Numbered from the stretch's first letter, positions 14,431 through 22,835 are shown. The stretch: 37,386 nt of DNA from Marinifilum sp. D737 (GCF_026672275.1 NZ_JANQCD010000041.1:1-37386), one strand, 5' to 3'. Program-made: numbers and translations. The notes: generated by a model from the sequence alone, not told the origin.

Positions 14431-15720
14431 TTAATCGTTGTTCGGACTATAGCTTAGAGGTCCCAGATTTGCAAACGACTCATCCTGTATGGATTTTTTA
14501 AAGATAGTTTCACATTTTGTAATTAACGAACCGATATCGTTGTTATTGATATAATCCCAACCTAACCACATAAATTTATTTTCTTCTGGTAATCTGTTGT
14601 CAACATTCGGATTGATACTTGGGAACAGTCCCTGGTGAGAAAGAATCTCTCCAACACCTTCCGAAGCAAAGAAGTCGATAACTGCTTGTGTCTTATCCAA
14701 TCTATCTTCTTTGGTCAACATGAATATCGGACTGATAATTGCACCATCCTCAGGCCAAACTGCAATCATAGGGCCTCCAACCTTAACCATTTTTGTAAAG
14801 AAATAAGGCATAATTGTAATGGCTGGCTTTTCATTCTTTTTGGTATGCGATTTTACCATTTGCGATGGGTGCATACTCTCCAGTAAACAAGCACCCAATC
14901 CTTTTACACCTTCTTCACCATAAGCCTTGTAGATATGCAACAACATGGAGTTGAACAAATCGAAATCGCTAATTGGTAAACTTACACTTCTTTTGAATTC
15001 CGGCTTAAAGATATCTGCCCAGGTGCGAGGTACAGGTCTATCACCCAATTCCGCTGTATTCACCAAAAATACCGCAGGCACAACTCCAATCATAGAATAA
15101 TGTCCTTCCGGGTCTTTCAAACAAATCTCATCATTATCGAAATCTTTATTCAATCGGTCAAAGCCTGTGCTATCCTTAAACACTCCCTGCTTTTTGAATT
15201 TACCCATCAATTTTTCATCGAAGAACAAATCAAAACCAGCAGAAATAAAAATATCAGCTAAATTATCGGTATTCTCCTGGTTAATTACATCATCAATTAA
15301 CCAATCCAATCCCATCGAAGCTGCTTTTAAATCATATACAATTTCATTATTGTATTTTTTCTCATAGTCAGCAATAAAAGAATCGATACCTTCCACCAAA
15401 GGCACTCGAACCGGACAAGGCAATAATCCTTGAACATGAACCGAATCTTCTTTTTTCTCTTTTGTCTTCTGATTTAAGTCGCCATCAACCTGTCCACGAT
15501 TTGAATCAATACCTTCTATCAGTAAGGCAGTAAAAGTCTCCACATTCAATTTCTTCATCTTTAAAGCCATCTCCAGGGAAAGGGATTTTCCAAAAAGAGC
15601 TCTTTTCTTTTCATCCTCCAATTGCTTGAATCCGTTCGAAACAAAAATTTTTACTGTCTCAGGATATTTAGTACAAATATCAAGCAAACTATCTGTGGTA
15701 TTAAAATATTGATTCTCCAT
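14431..15720 (-). CDS. Cytosolic substrate-binding-protein-like protein with N-terminal DUF1858-like domain, 429 aa
   Basis: Start chosen at the ATG at 15720 (MENQYFN), which lies just after the inferred promoter; the open frame extends upstream without a credible start. Residues 9-70 (DSLLDICTKYPETVKIFVSN...) resemble the DUF1858/ScdA N-terminal domain. Residues about 98-400 have the order and phrases of a type-2 periplasmic binding protein of the iron/thiamine/molybdate group (GLLPCPVRVPLVEGIDSFI, then 'GVVPAVFLVNTAELGDRPVPRTWADIFKPEFK'). There is no signal peptide or lipobox, so the protein should stay in the cytosol, which is abnormal for this fold. C102 in 'LPCPVR' is a candidate ligand. 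As first gene of the operon with the GTPase, ATPase and zinc ribbon, it may bind a metal, oxyanion or cofactor precursor inside the cell. Confidence 0.85.
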   Translation of the reverse strand: MENQYFNTTDSLLDICTKYPETVKIFVSNGFKQLEDEKKRALFGKSLSLEMALKMKKLNVETFTALLIEGIDSNRGQVDGDLNQKTKEKKEDSVHVQGLLPCPVRVPLVEGIDSFIADYEKKYNNEIVYDLKAASMGLDWLIDDVINQENTDNLADIFISAGFDLFFDEKLMGKFKKQGVFKDSTGFDRLNKDFDNDEICLKDPEGHYSMIGVVPAVFLVNTAELGDRPVPRTWADIFKPEFKRSVSLPISDFDLFNSMLLHIYKAYGEEGVKGLGACLLESMHPSQMVKSHTKKNEKPAITIMPYFFTKMVKVGGPMIAVWPEDGAIISPIFMLTKEDRLDKTQAVIDFFASEGVGEILSHQGLFPSINPNVDNRLPEENKFMWLGWDYINNNDIGSLITKCETIFKKSIQDESFANLGPLSYSPNND

Positions 15721-15751
15721 TGTGAAACCGATTTTTATTGATTTTCTATTG

Positions 15752-15759
15752 CAAATGTA
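15752..15759 (-). promoter_or_regulatory. -7 promoter box of the four-gene operon
   Basis: Minus-strand TACATTTG matches the Bacteroidota -7 consensus TAnnTTTG exactly and lies 32 bp before the chosen start codon. I see no good -33 TTTG at the usual 19-21 bp, which would fit a promoter that needs an activator. Confidence 0.55.
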
Positions 15760-15780
15760 TGGCCTCCAACAAAGAAAAAT

Positions 15781-15796
15781 TGTAACCGATGTTACA
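15781..15796. promoter_or_regulatory. Fnr-type palindromic operator
   Basis: TGTAACCGATGTTACA is a perfect 6-4-6 inverted repeat (TGTAAC-N4-GTTACA). The 4 nt spacing is that of Fnr/Dnr-class Crp-family sites. Its centre lies about 33 bp upstream of the -7 box centre, so about 40 bp upstream of the inferred transcription start, a usual class II activator position. It lies between the divergent operon and the gene starting at 15991 and could act on both. Confidence 0.65.
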
Positions 15797-15990
15797 CTAT
15801 ATGATTTTTTACTGCAAAACATTCAGAATTTACAATTTATCCCAAACATTTTTAACTGATTAACGTATCGTTTTTAATGATGAATCATTTTAAATTACTG
15901 ATTAAAGTTACTAGATTTGATTTTTTAAAGTATATTTATATCAAGATTCAATAGAAATATTTTCTTGTTTTTAAAGAAAAATTGTCGCTC

Positions 15991-18294
15991 ATGACATATC
16001 AAAGGCACATATTCCTCTCTTTCTCATCGAAGATATATTCCATCTTTATAATATTACTTTTGCCATTTTCCTTGTTTGCCCAAGATGACGAAAATGATAT
16101 TGACGTTGTTGAAATCATTGCCGATTATGAAGCGATGTACTGCTCAGCCACCAACGGAGAAGTTCTTCCGATTCAGGAAGTAAGTCTTTCTATTAAAGGA
16201 CCTAAAGACAAAAAGTGGTTTGCCAGTTATTCCATAAACAATAGTCCTGCAATAATTCTTAATGGCAACAAGGTTATAGAGTTTTCGGAATATGATTTTT
16301 CCTTATTCCTAAGAAACTTAAGTGGTAAAATTCAAGATTATACCATTGAGTTAAAAAAAGCTTGGTTAGAAGATTTAACTCCATTAAAAATTCCAGACGA
16401 TTCACGCTCTGCTACAATTCAAATATTACCCTTACCAGGTCCTGAATTCAATGATTACCATCCAAAGGCAAAAACAGGTTCGACTCAAAAATATAGTGCA
16501 AAAATTGGTAAAAACTCAACCTACCAGCTTGTATTGCCAGATGGTGCCATATTACACGAAAATACTACCAATATTAAATCTACTACAAAAGACATTAATT
16601 TAAAAATAGAATGGCCTAAAACCGAAGGTGCAGGCATTTTCAAATTGATTGAAACAGATGTTTTTGGCTGTAACAGCGACACCATTTATGCAGGAATTGA
16701 ATTTGTAAAAAGCTTTAAGGTGGATTTGGGCGAAACCAAAAACATTTGCCAGGGAGGGTATTGCGAATTGAATGCAGAAATGGATTTACCTTCTAATTAT
16801 TCTTTCCAATGGGAGAATGGAGAAACAACAAAATCGATTCGTGTAAGTGAACCTGGAATCTATAAATTGATGGTAACCGACTTGGCTGACCAACAAAAAG
16901 TAAGTGCATCGGTAGAAGTTAAAGTTCAAAATGCTCCCCAAATATTGATTGATGATTTGCTTGTACTCCAAAACAAAAAGCAGAAAATTGATATCTATGA
17001 GGAGAATTGCACATACCTGTGGTCTGATGGATCTACCAATAGTTCAATTGTCCTTTCTGAGAGCGGACAATATTCAGTTACCAAGACTTCGGAATATGGC
17101 TGTTCCAGTACTAAGGAATTTAAGGCTAAACTTGAGGAGGAAATTTTTAAAATTGAATTGCCGGAAGTTATTCACATGTGTGGTAATGAAAAAATGGTAC
17201 TTAGTCCTAGCTTGTCTATTGATCAGCAATATCAATACAAATGGAATACAGGCTCAGAAGAACCTGAAATAACAATTGAAACCGAAGGAAAATATTCAGT
17301 AACTGTAGCTGATCCTGATGGTTTTGAGAAAACAGCAAGCACTATCATTCAATATCATCCTAACCCAATTGTCGATTTAGGTCCTGATTTCGTTCTTTGG
17401 GAAGGAGAAACTACTACTTTAAATGCCGAGAATCCAGGAGCCAGTTATGTTTGGAATAATGGTGCGACAAGTCAAACAATCCAGGCAAATAGCGGTGGTA
17501 TATATGTGGTCGAAGTTTCAGATCAGTATGGTTGCTCGAACAAAGACACTTTACATATAGATTATAAGGCAGGTCAAAAATTCGGAGTGTTCCTTGGAGA
17601 AGATCAAAGCATTTGTGAAGGAGACTCAGTATATGTAATGGTACAGATTGAAGGGAATCCTGTAGCTCCTCTCTCTTTCAAATGGACTGGATTACAAAGT
17701 GAGGCTCCCGAAGTATATCTTAAAAAGCAAGGTCAATTCTGTGTAGAAGTAACTGATGCAAATGGCAATAAAGAATCTGATTGCATCGAAATAAAAACTA
17801 AAGAAGTTCCCAATGTTGATCTGGGGCAAGATTTGGTATCCTATCCCAATAAAGGAATAATTTTGGATGCTGGCACACCAAATTGCTTCTATACCTGGTC
17901 AACCGGTGAAATAACACAAAAGATTTCGGTCAACTCAGAAGGAGAATATTGGGTAAAAGTTACAAATGAGCACAATTGTACAGCACGAGATACAATTTCA
18001 GTAGGGTTTCTGGAGGATTATCCATTTGTAGGCTTACCCAAAGCCTTTTCTCCAAATGGCGATGGTCACAATGATAAATTATTCATTTACGGCAAAGACA
18101 TCAAAGATGCTACCCTGGTAATATACAATCGCTTAGGACAAAAAATATTTGAAACCAACAACATCAATATAGGTTGGGACGGCTCATACAAAGGGGAATT
18201 ACAAGATATTGACGTATATGTTTATATATTAGAGGTAACTTATCCTGATGGCAAAAAAATCCTAAAAAAAGGCAATGTTGCTTTGCTACGTTAA
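15991..18294 (+). CDS. Secreted protein with Ig/PKD-like repeats and type-B T9SS C-terminal sorting domain, 767 aa
   Basis: Start taken at the ATG at 15991; a TTG nine bases upstream is in frame but less likely. Residues 1-31 form a signal peptide ending in LFAQ. The body is a series of beta-sandwich repeats of about 80-90 residues, each with a Y-x-W-x-x-G core (SFQWENGE, TYLWSDGS, YKWNTGSE, SYVWNNGA, FYTWSTGE) and a closing 'G.Y.V.V.D..GC' strand. The C-terminus from about residue 680 (AFSPNGDGHNDKLFI ... ILKKGNVALLR) is the CHU_C/gliding-motility-type type-B sorting domain, so the protein is exported by the type IX system to the cell surface or medium. It probably acts as an adhesin or structural surface protein; no enzyme domain is seen. 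Confidence 0.9.
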   Translation: MTYQRHIFLSFSSKIYSIFIILLLPFSLFAQDDENDIDVVEIIADYEAMYCSATNGEVLPIQEVSLSIKGPKDKKWFASYSINNSPAIILNGNKVIEFSEYDFSLFLRNLSGKIQDYTIELKKAWLEDLTPLKIPDDSRSATIQILPLPGPEFNDYHPKAKTGSTQKYSAKIGKNSTYQLVLPDGAILHENTTNIKSTTKDINLKIEWPKTEGAGIFKLIETDVFGCNSDTIYAGIEFVKSFKVDLGETKNICQGGYCELNAEMDLPSNYSFQWENGETTKSIRVSEPGIYKLMVTDLADQQKVSASVEVKVQNAPQILIDDLLVLQNKKQKIDIYEENCTYLWSDGSTNSSIVLSESGQYSVTKTSEYGCSSTKEFKAKLEEEIFKIELPEVIHMCGNEKMVLSPSLSIDQQYQYKWNTGSEEPEITIETEGKYSVTVADPDGFEKTASTIIQYHPNPIVDLGPDFVLWEGETTTLNAENPGASYVWNNGATSQTIQANSGGIYVVEVSDQYGCSNKDTLHIDYKAGQKFGVFLGEDQSICEGDSVYVMVQIEGNPVAPLSFKWTGLQSEAPEVYLKKQGQFCVEVTDANGNKESDCIEIKTKEVPNVDLGQDLVSYPNKGIILDAGTPNCFYTWSTGEITQKISVNSEGEYWVKVTNEHNCTARDTISVGFLEDYPFVGLPKAFSPNGDGHNDKLFIYGKDIKDATLVIYNRLGQKIFETNNINIGWDGSYKGELQDIDVYVYILEVTYPDGKKILKKGNVALLR

Positions 18295-18327
18295 TTTCCA
18301 AAAAATGATTTTATAATTCTAATTAAG

Positions 18328-18361
18328 TTGTGTAAATTAGTTCATTACTAACCTTACACAA
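18328..18361. promoter_or_regulatory. 34 bp inverted repeat just upstream of the ABC exporter genes
   Basis: TTGTGTAA (18328-18335) and TTACACAA (18354-18361) are perfect 8 bp arms. Inside them TTAGT and ACTAA form a second 5 bp arm pair with a 5 nt loop. The element ends 5 bp before the ATG at 18367. It could be a repressor operator or, as RNA, a hairpin that covers the ribosome-binding region. It lacks a T-tract, so it is not a normal terminator of the gene before it. Confidence 0.6.
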
Positions 18362-18366
18362 ACCTT

Positions 18367-19293
18367 ATGCTTGTTGCAAAAAACTTATCAAAATCTTACA
18401 AAGAAGTTAAGGCTCTTACAGATGTAAACCTGAACATTAAAAAAGGTGAATTATATGGTATGCTTGGGCCCAATGGAGCTGGTAAAACCACTACCATTAG
18501 TATTTTAAGTTCTCTGCTAAAGCCTGATGACGGCAAAATATTCTACGAAGAGAAATCTCTGTATCAGAATCTATCTGAATGCAAAAAGTTAATTGGTGTT
18601 GTACCTCAAGAAATTGCATTGTATGAAGATTTAACAGCTTCAGAGAATCTTAAATTTTGGGGGACCATGTATGGAATCAAAGGCCAACAACTCCAAAATA
18701 AAAGTGATGAATTATTGGAGTTTCTTGGTCTGGCTGATAGAAAAAATCACAAAATAAAAACCTATTCCGGTGGTATGAAGCGTAGAATTAATATTGCCGC
18801 TGCTTTACTTCACGACCCCAAAATCGTATTTATGGATGAGCCTACTGTGGGGATAGATCCGCAAAGTAGAAATTTGATTTTTGAAGTGATTGAAGAACTC
18901 CATTCTCGTGGCTTAACCATGATCTATACCACTCATTATATGGAAGAGGCTGAACGTTTGTGCGATAGAATTGGCATTATTGATGAAGGAAGGATTATAG
19001 CAGAAGGAAGTTTGGATGAGTTGAAAGCCAATTCTTCCATTAAAGAGGAGATTCATTTAAAATATTCCAATCCCAATAAAAATGGTTTAGAACAATTAAC
19101 CGATCGATACAATGGACAACTTCTCGTGAATCAAGATCATTTAATTCTATCCTCATCGCAGGCTAATGCAGACTTGCCAGAGTTAATTCAGCTATGTTCA
19201 CAATCTGAACTCCTACTTGATAAGATTGACATCAGAAGTCTGAGCTTGGAAAGCATTTTTCTTGAATTAACCGGTAAATCATTACGCGACTAA
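18367..19293 (+). CDS. ABC transporter ATP-binding protein, ABC-2 exporter type, 308 aa
   Basis: Complete ABC ATPase: Walker A GPNGAGKTT (34-42), signature YSGGM (133-137), Walker B IVFMDEPT (153-160) followed by VGIDPQSR, and H-loop TTHYMEEAE. The YSGGMKRR form and a C-terminal extension of about 80 residues are usual in the CcmA/NatA/DrrA group, which pairs with an ABC-2 permease to export drugs, lipids or ions. The permease gene starts 27 bp downstream, so the two form an operon. The substrate is not evident. Confidence 0.95.
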   Translation: MLVAKNLSKSYKEVKALTDVNLNIKKGELYGMLGPNGAGKTTTISILSSLLKPDDGKIFYEEKSLYQNLSECKKLIGVVPQEIALYEDLTASENLKFWGTMYGIKGQQLQNKSDELLEFLGLADRKNHKIKTYSGGMKRRINIAAALLHDPKIVFMDEPTVGIDPQSRNLIFEVIEELHSRGLTMIYTTHYMEEAERLCDRIGIIDEGRIIAEGSLDELKANSSIKEEIHLKYSNPNKNGLEQLTDRYNGQLLVNQDHLILSSSQANADLPELIQLCSQSELLLDKIDIRSLSLESIFLELTGKSLRD

Positions 19294-19320
19294 TCTCTAT
19301 CCATTCTAAAACCTAGCAAC

Positions 19321-20556
19321 ATGTTTACAATCGCATTAAAAGATATCAAGCAATATTTTAAAGATAAAACTGCAGTATTTCTCTCTCTACTCTTACCCAT
19401 CGCATTAATTACCATTTTTGCCCTGATGTATGGTGGGATTGGAAAATCGGGAAAATCGAGACCTATAAACTTACTGTTTACTGATCAAGACAAAACCGAT
19501 CTTTCTCAAGAAGTTTTCTCAAAATTGGACGCTGAAGAAGGTCTAAAGTTAGAACCTAAAAGCTATGAAGAAGCCGAAACCCTAATCAAAAAAGGAAAAA
19601 GAACTGCTGTTTTGGTATTGTACAAAGGCTTTCAGGATTCTGTTGAAGCTGGAAAAAAGATACCCATGGAATTGTTTTACGATGAAGCCAAAGAGATAGA
19701 AATGGGATTATTGCAGCAAGCTTTATGGTCGAACCTTTTTGGAGTAACCATGAAAAAAGGCATAAAAGGCAAAGTAAATACCTGGATTAAAGATAAAAAC
19801 CCAGATCTATCTGATTCTGAAATAGAAGATATACAAGCTCAGGTAGCAGAACAATTCGAAGGATTCAACAATTCGGAAGAGCAATCGGAAATTGAGGAGA
19901 ATTCAGAACTTCCAATGACAGCACTTGTTGGTGAAAAGAAAAATGGAAATCTTGGGCTTGTGCAAGCCATTGCTGGGATTGCAATCATGATGTTGCTATT
20001 CAGTGTGTCAGCCAGTGGCGCATCCTTATTAAAAGAAAAGGAAGATGGTACATTTCGTCGATTATTAATTGCTCCTGTTAGTCCTTCTGGAATTCTGTAT
20101 GGCAAAATGCTGTCAACACTATTTATGGCTGTACTGCAATTGAGCGTAATGTTCCTCTACTCCTGGTTGGTTTTGGGTTTAGATATTTTCATTAACCTTC
20201 CCGCACTTATTCTAATGATTCTATGTGCAGCCATTGCATGCTCGAGTTTCGGAATATTTATGGCATCGGTATGCAAAAGCAGAAAACAAGTAGAAAGTTT
20301 ATCAACTCTTATTATTCTTGTGATTTCGGCTATAGGCGGAAGTATGATGCCTCTTTTCTTTATGCCTGCCATCATGAAAAAACTAGCGGTAATTTCGGTA
20401 AACTACTGGGCCATGGAAGGATTCTTTGATATTTTCTGGAGACAACTACCACTTATCGATATTCTACCAAAAATGATAATTCTATTGGGAATTGCTACTG
20501 TTCTTACCACCATTTCGGTAATCAGTTTCAGAAGAAATTTATTGAAGATGGTATAG
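19321..20556 (+). CDS. ABC-2 type exporter permease, 411 aa
   Basis: The topology is that of the ABC2_membrane_3 family (YhgE/DrrB-like): one N-terminal membrane helix (about 17-40), an extracytoplasmic domain of about 170 residues, then five to six hydrophobic helices from about 218 to the end, interrupted by the cytosolic coupling loop 'LLKEKEDGTFRRLLIAPVSPSGILYGK'. The external domain includes a glutamate-rich stretch (EGFNNSEEQSEIEENSE, around 180-196). It pairs with the ATPase encoded just upstream to form a half-size exporter. The same arrangement often precedes multidrug or lipid-export functions, but the cargo cannot be assigned. Confidence 0.93.
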   Translation: MFTIALKDIKQYFKDKTAVFLSLLLPIALITIFALMYGGIGKSGKSRPINLLFTDQDKTDLSQEVFSKLDAEEGLKLEPKSYEEAETLIKKGKRTAVLVLYKGFQDSVEAGKKIPMELFYDEAKEIEMGLLQQALWSNLFGVTMKKGIKGKVNTWIKDKNPDLSDSEIEDIQAQVAEQFEGFNNSEEQSEIEENSELPMTALVGEKKNGNLGLVQAIAGIAIMMLLFSVSASGASLLKEKEDGTFRRLLIAPVSPSGILYGKMLSTLFMAVLQLSVMFLYSWLVLGLDIFINLPALILMILCAAIACSSFGIFMASVCKSRKQVESLSTLIILVISAIGGSMMPLFFMPAIMKKLAVISVNYWAMEGFFDIFWRQLPLIDILPKMIILLGIATVLTTISVISFRRNLLKMV

Positions 20557-20560
20557 GTAG

Positions 20561-20592
20561 TGAATGAGTGAATGGGTGAATGGGTGAAAGGT
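20561..20592. repeat. 8 bp tandem repeat after the permease gene
   Basis: Four units of TGAATGGG type (TGAATGAG, TGAATGGG, TGAATGGG, TGAAAGGT) follow the permease stop codon by a few bases. This is a simple-sequence tract with no clear role. Confidence 0.85.
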
Positions 20593-20710
20593 TTGCTTGA
20601 AGAAATTAGGATACTCATTGACTTTTTAAAATAAGATAAATCCATCTTTTATTCTTTGAAGATTGACCAGAAACCCGTATCATTGAGAAAATAATAATTG
20701 ACACAATAAA

Positions 20711-21382
20711 ATGCTATTTCAACAACTCTCTCAATCACCCGTTTTTAGGGGCATTACTCCAGAAGAGATGGAGTCTCTTTTACAGGGTGCACAGTATAAA
20801 ATTAAGAAATATTCGAAAGGTGATATGGTAGCTTTTCGTGAAGATCGCTGCGAAAACCTAATGATTGTAATGAAAGGCAGTGTAAAAGGAGAAATGCTCG
20901 ATCCTTCAGGAAAAAGTATAAAAATTGAAGACATCATGGCTCCCTACCCTATTGCCTCCGCTTTTTTGTTCGGACAAAGAAATCAGTTTCCGGTAAATGT
21001 AACGGCAAATGAGGATGTAGAAATCTTCTCTTTGGCAAAAGAATCGGTTGTTGATTTGTTTCAGAAGAATAAAGTATTCCTTATTAATTATCTCAATCTA
21101 ATTTCAAATCGAAGTCAGTTTTTAGCCAACAAACTGATGTTTTTAAATTTTAAAACCATTAAAGGCAAATTGGCAAACTACATTTTAAAATTGGCTGCCC
21201 CAGACAAAGAACAAGTTACTCTACCAAAATCACAATCAGAAATGGCACAGTTTTTTGGAGTAACTCGCCCATCCTTTGCCAGAAGTTTAAAAGAAATGGA
21301 ACAGGAAGGATTAATTGAGACGCATCGAAGAGATATTAAAATCTTAAATAGACAACAACTTATCCGACTTCTTCAGCAATAG
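20711..21382 (+). CDS. Crp/Fnr-family transcriptional regulator, 223 aa
   Basis: Residues about 10-120 form a cyclic-nucleotide-binding-type beta-roll (ENLMIVMKGSVKGEM..., then 'VEIFSLAKESVVDLF'). A long dimer helix follows (about 125-150), then a winged HTH with recognition helix 'FFGVTRPSFARSLKEMEQEGLI' (about 186-207). There is no N-terminal cysteine cluster for an Fnr-type iron-sulfur centre. It therefore belongs to the group that includes ArcR/HcpR-like regulators rather than true Fnr; heme or another ligand is possible. The gene is 204 bp upstream of a flavodiiron protein gene in the same direction. It is the only Crp/Fnr gene in the window and so a candidate to bind the palindrome at 15781-15796. 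Confidence 0.92.
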   Translation: MLFQQLSQSPVFRGITPEEMESLLQGAQYKIKKYSKGDMVAFREDRCENLMIVMKGSVKGEMLDPSGKSIKIEDIMAPYPIASAFLFGQRNQFPVNVTANEDVEIFSLAKESVVDLFQKNKVFLINYLNLISNRSQFLANKLMFLNFKTIKGKLANYILKLAAPDKEQVTLPKSQSEMAQFFGVTRPSFARSLKEMEQEGLIETHRRDIKILNRQQLIRLLQQ

Positions 21383-21586
21383 GTCATTTTTTTTCAAGAA
21401 CATGTTGTTTTCTGATTTAAGAAAAAAATTAATTCTTAATTTTGTGGGCTGAAAACAAGGCTTCTCTTTATTTGTTTTTAAAATAAGAGAATTGCTTCGT
21501 CTTTCAACTTTTTGATTCTCGGAACCATACGATTTTCAAAAAGATTTTAAAGTCTGAAAATGCAAAATATTTCAAAACAATAAGAA

Positions 21587-22786
21587 ATGCACAATAAAAA
21601 CAACATTACTGAGAAGATTTATTGGGTAGGAACAAATGACCGTAGAACCCATATTTTTGAGAACTACTGGCCATTGCCAAAGGGTGTTGCTTATAACTCA
21701 TATGTAATTGTAGATGAGAAGGTAGCCATTGTTGACACAGTTGAAAAAGGTACAATGGATGAATACCTTGACAATATCGAGGAAGTACTTGATGGTCGTA
21801 AGGCAGATTACCTAATTGTGAATCATATGGAACCTGATCACTCTGGTTCTATTCGTTCGTTGGTAGAGCGCTATCCAGAAATGAAAATTGTTGGAAACAA
21901 GAAAACCTTCCCTATGTTGGAGCGTTATTACGGTGTTAAAGACAATTTAATGGAAGTTAGAGAAGGTGATAGCATCGATTTGGGTGAGCACAAACTGAAT
22001 TTCTACATGGTTCCTATGTTACACTGGCCAGAAACTATGGTAACATTCGAATCAAACAATGGAATCCTATTCTCGGGTGATGCTTTTGGTGCTTTCGGTA
22101 CTCTTGATGGTGGTATTTTCGACGACGAGCTTGATTTAGATTACCTTGAAGAAGAAATTAGCCGTTACTATTCAAATATTGTTGGTAAATATGGTCGTCC
22201 AACTCAAAATGCATTGAAAAAGTTAGGTGGTTTAGAGATCAAAATGATCTGTGCTACTCACGGTCCGATCTGGAGAACTCACATTGCTGATATTGTTGCC
22301 AAATACGACAAGTGGAGCCAGTACAAAACTGATGAAGGATGTGTAATCGTTTATTCATCGATGTATGGTAACACAGAGAAAATGGCTGATAACATTGCGC
22401 GTCATTTGGTAAGAAAAGGAATCAAGAAAATCCGTATTCACGATTCATCAAAAACTCACCCATCATACATCATCAATGATATTTTCAGATATCGTGGGGT
22501 AATTTTGGGTAGTTGCGCATACAATGGTGATGTTTTCCCAACCATGGAAACTTTAATCAACGAATTAGAGCACATGGGAGTTAAAGATCATGTACTTGGT
22601 GTATTCGGATCTAAATCGTGGGGAGGCGGTGGCCTTAAGCGTTTGAATAAATTTGCTGAAAACATTAAATGGGAAACCATCGAAGTTACTCCTGAAGCAT
22701 TATGTGCTCCAGGACAAGAAGATTTCGATCAGTGTGAAGCTTTAGCAGATGGTATGGCAAAACGTTTAAAAGAATTATATTCGTAA
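21587..22786 (+). CDS. fprA: A-type flavoprotein (flavodiiron protein), 399 aa
   Basis: Residues 1-245 are a metallo-beta-lactamase-like domain with the diiron ligands H80-x-E82-x-D84 (NHMEPDH), H146, D165 (FSGDAFG) and H225 (CATHGP). Residues 252-395 are a flavodoxin-like FMN domain beginning 'VIVYSSMYGNTEKMA'. This two-domain form reduces O2 to water or NO to N2O in the cytosol of anaerobes, taking electrons from rubredoxin or a related donor. There is no rubredoxin or flavin reductase fusion and no rubredoxin gene next to it. A Crp/Fnr regulator gene lies directly upstream, which fits a role in oxygen or nitrosative stress. A terminator follows at 22810. Confidence 0.95.
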   Translation: MHNKNNITEKIYWVGTNDRRTHIFENYWPLPKGVAYNSYVIVDEKVAIVDTVEKGTMDEYLDNIEEVLDGRKADYLIVNHMEPDHSGSIRSLVERYPEMKIVGNKKTFPMLERYYGVKDNLMEVREGDSIDLGEHKLNFYMVPMLHWPETMVTFESNNGILFSGDAFGAFGTLDGGIFDDELDLDYLEEEISRYYSNIVGKYGRPTQNALKKLGGLEIKMICATHGPIWRTHIADIVAKYDKWSQYKTDEGCVIVYSSMYGNTEKMADNIARHLVRKGIKKIRIHDSSKTHPSYIINDIFRYRGVILGSCAYNGDVFPTMETLINELEHMGVKDHVLGVFGSKSWGGGGLKRLNKFAENIKWETIEVTPEALCAPGQEDFDQCEALADGMAKRLKELYS

Positions 22787-22809
22787 GTAAATCAATACCA
22801 GATATACAA

Positions 22810-22835
22810 AACTCCTCCAAAATTTTGGAGGAGTT
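22810..22835 (+). terminator. Bidirectional terminator between convergent genes
   Basis: A perfect 26 bp palindrome (AACTCCTCC AAAATTTT GGAGGAGTT) is followed on the plus strand by seven T residues and on the minus strand by TTTTG. It lies 24 bp after the flavodiiron gene and 9 bp from the end of the convergent barrel gene. Confidence 0.9.

Noticed and set aside
15721-15822. Upstream extension of the binding-protein-like gene, which might encode a signal peptide
   Set aside because: The extension (MFCSKKSYSV..., 34 codons) lacks a signal-peptide pattern and covers the -7 box and the sequence next to the Fnr-type palindrome. The ATG at 15720 starts the conserved domain.
21399-21406. AACATGTT palindrome upstream of the flavodiiron gene as a regulator site
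   Set aside because: An 8 bp self-complementary word is common by chance, and it does not match the 15781 palindrome.
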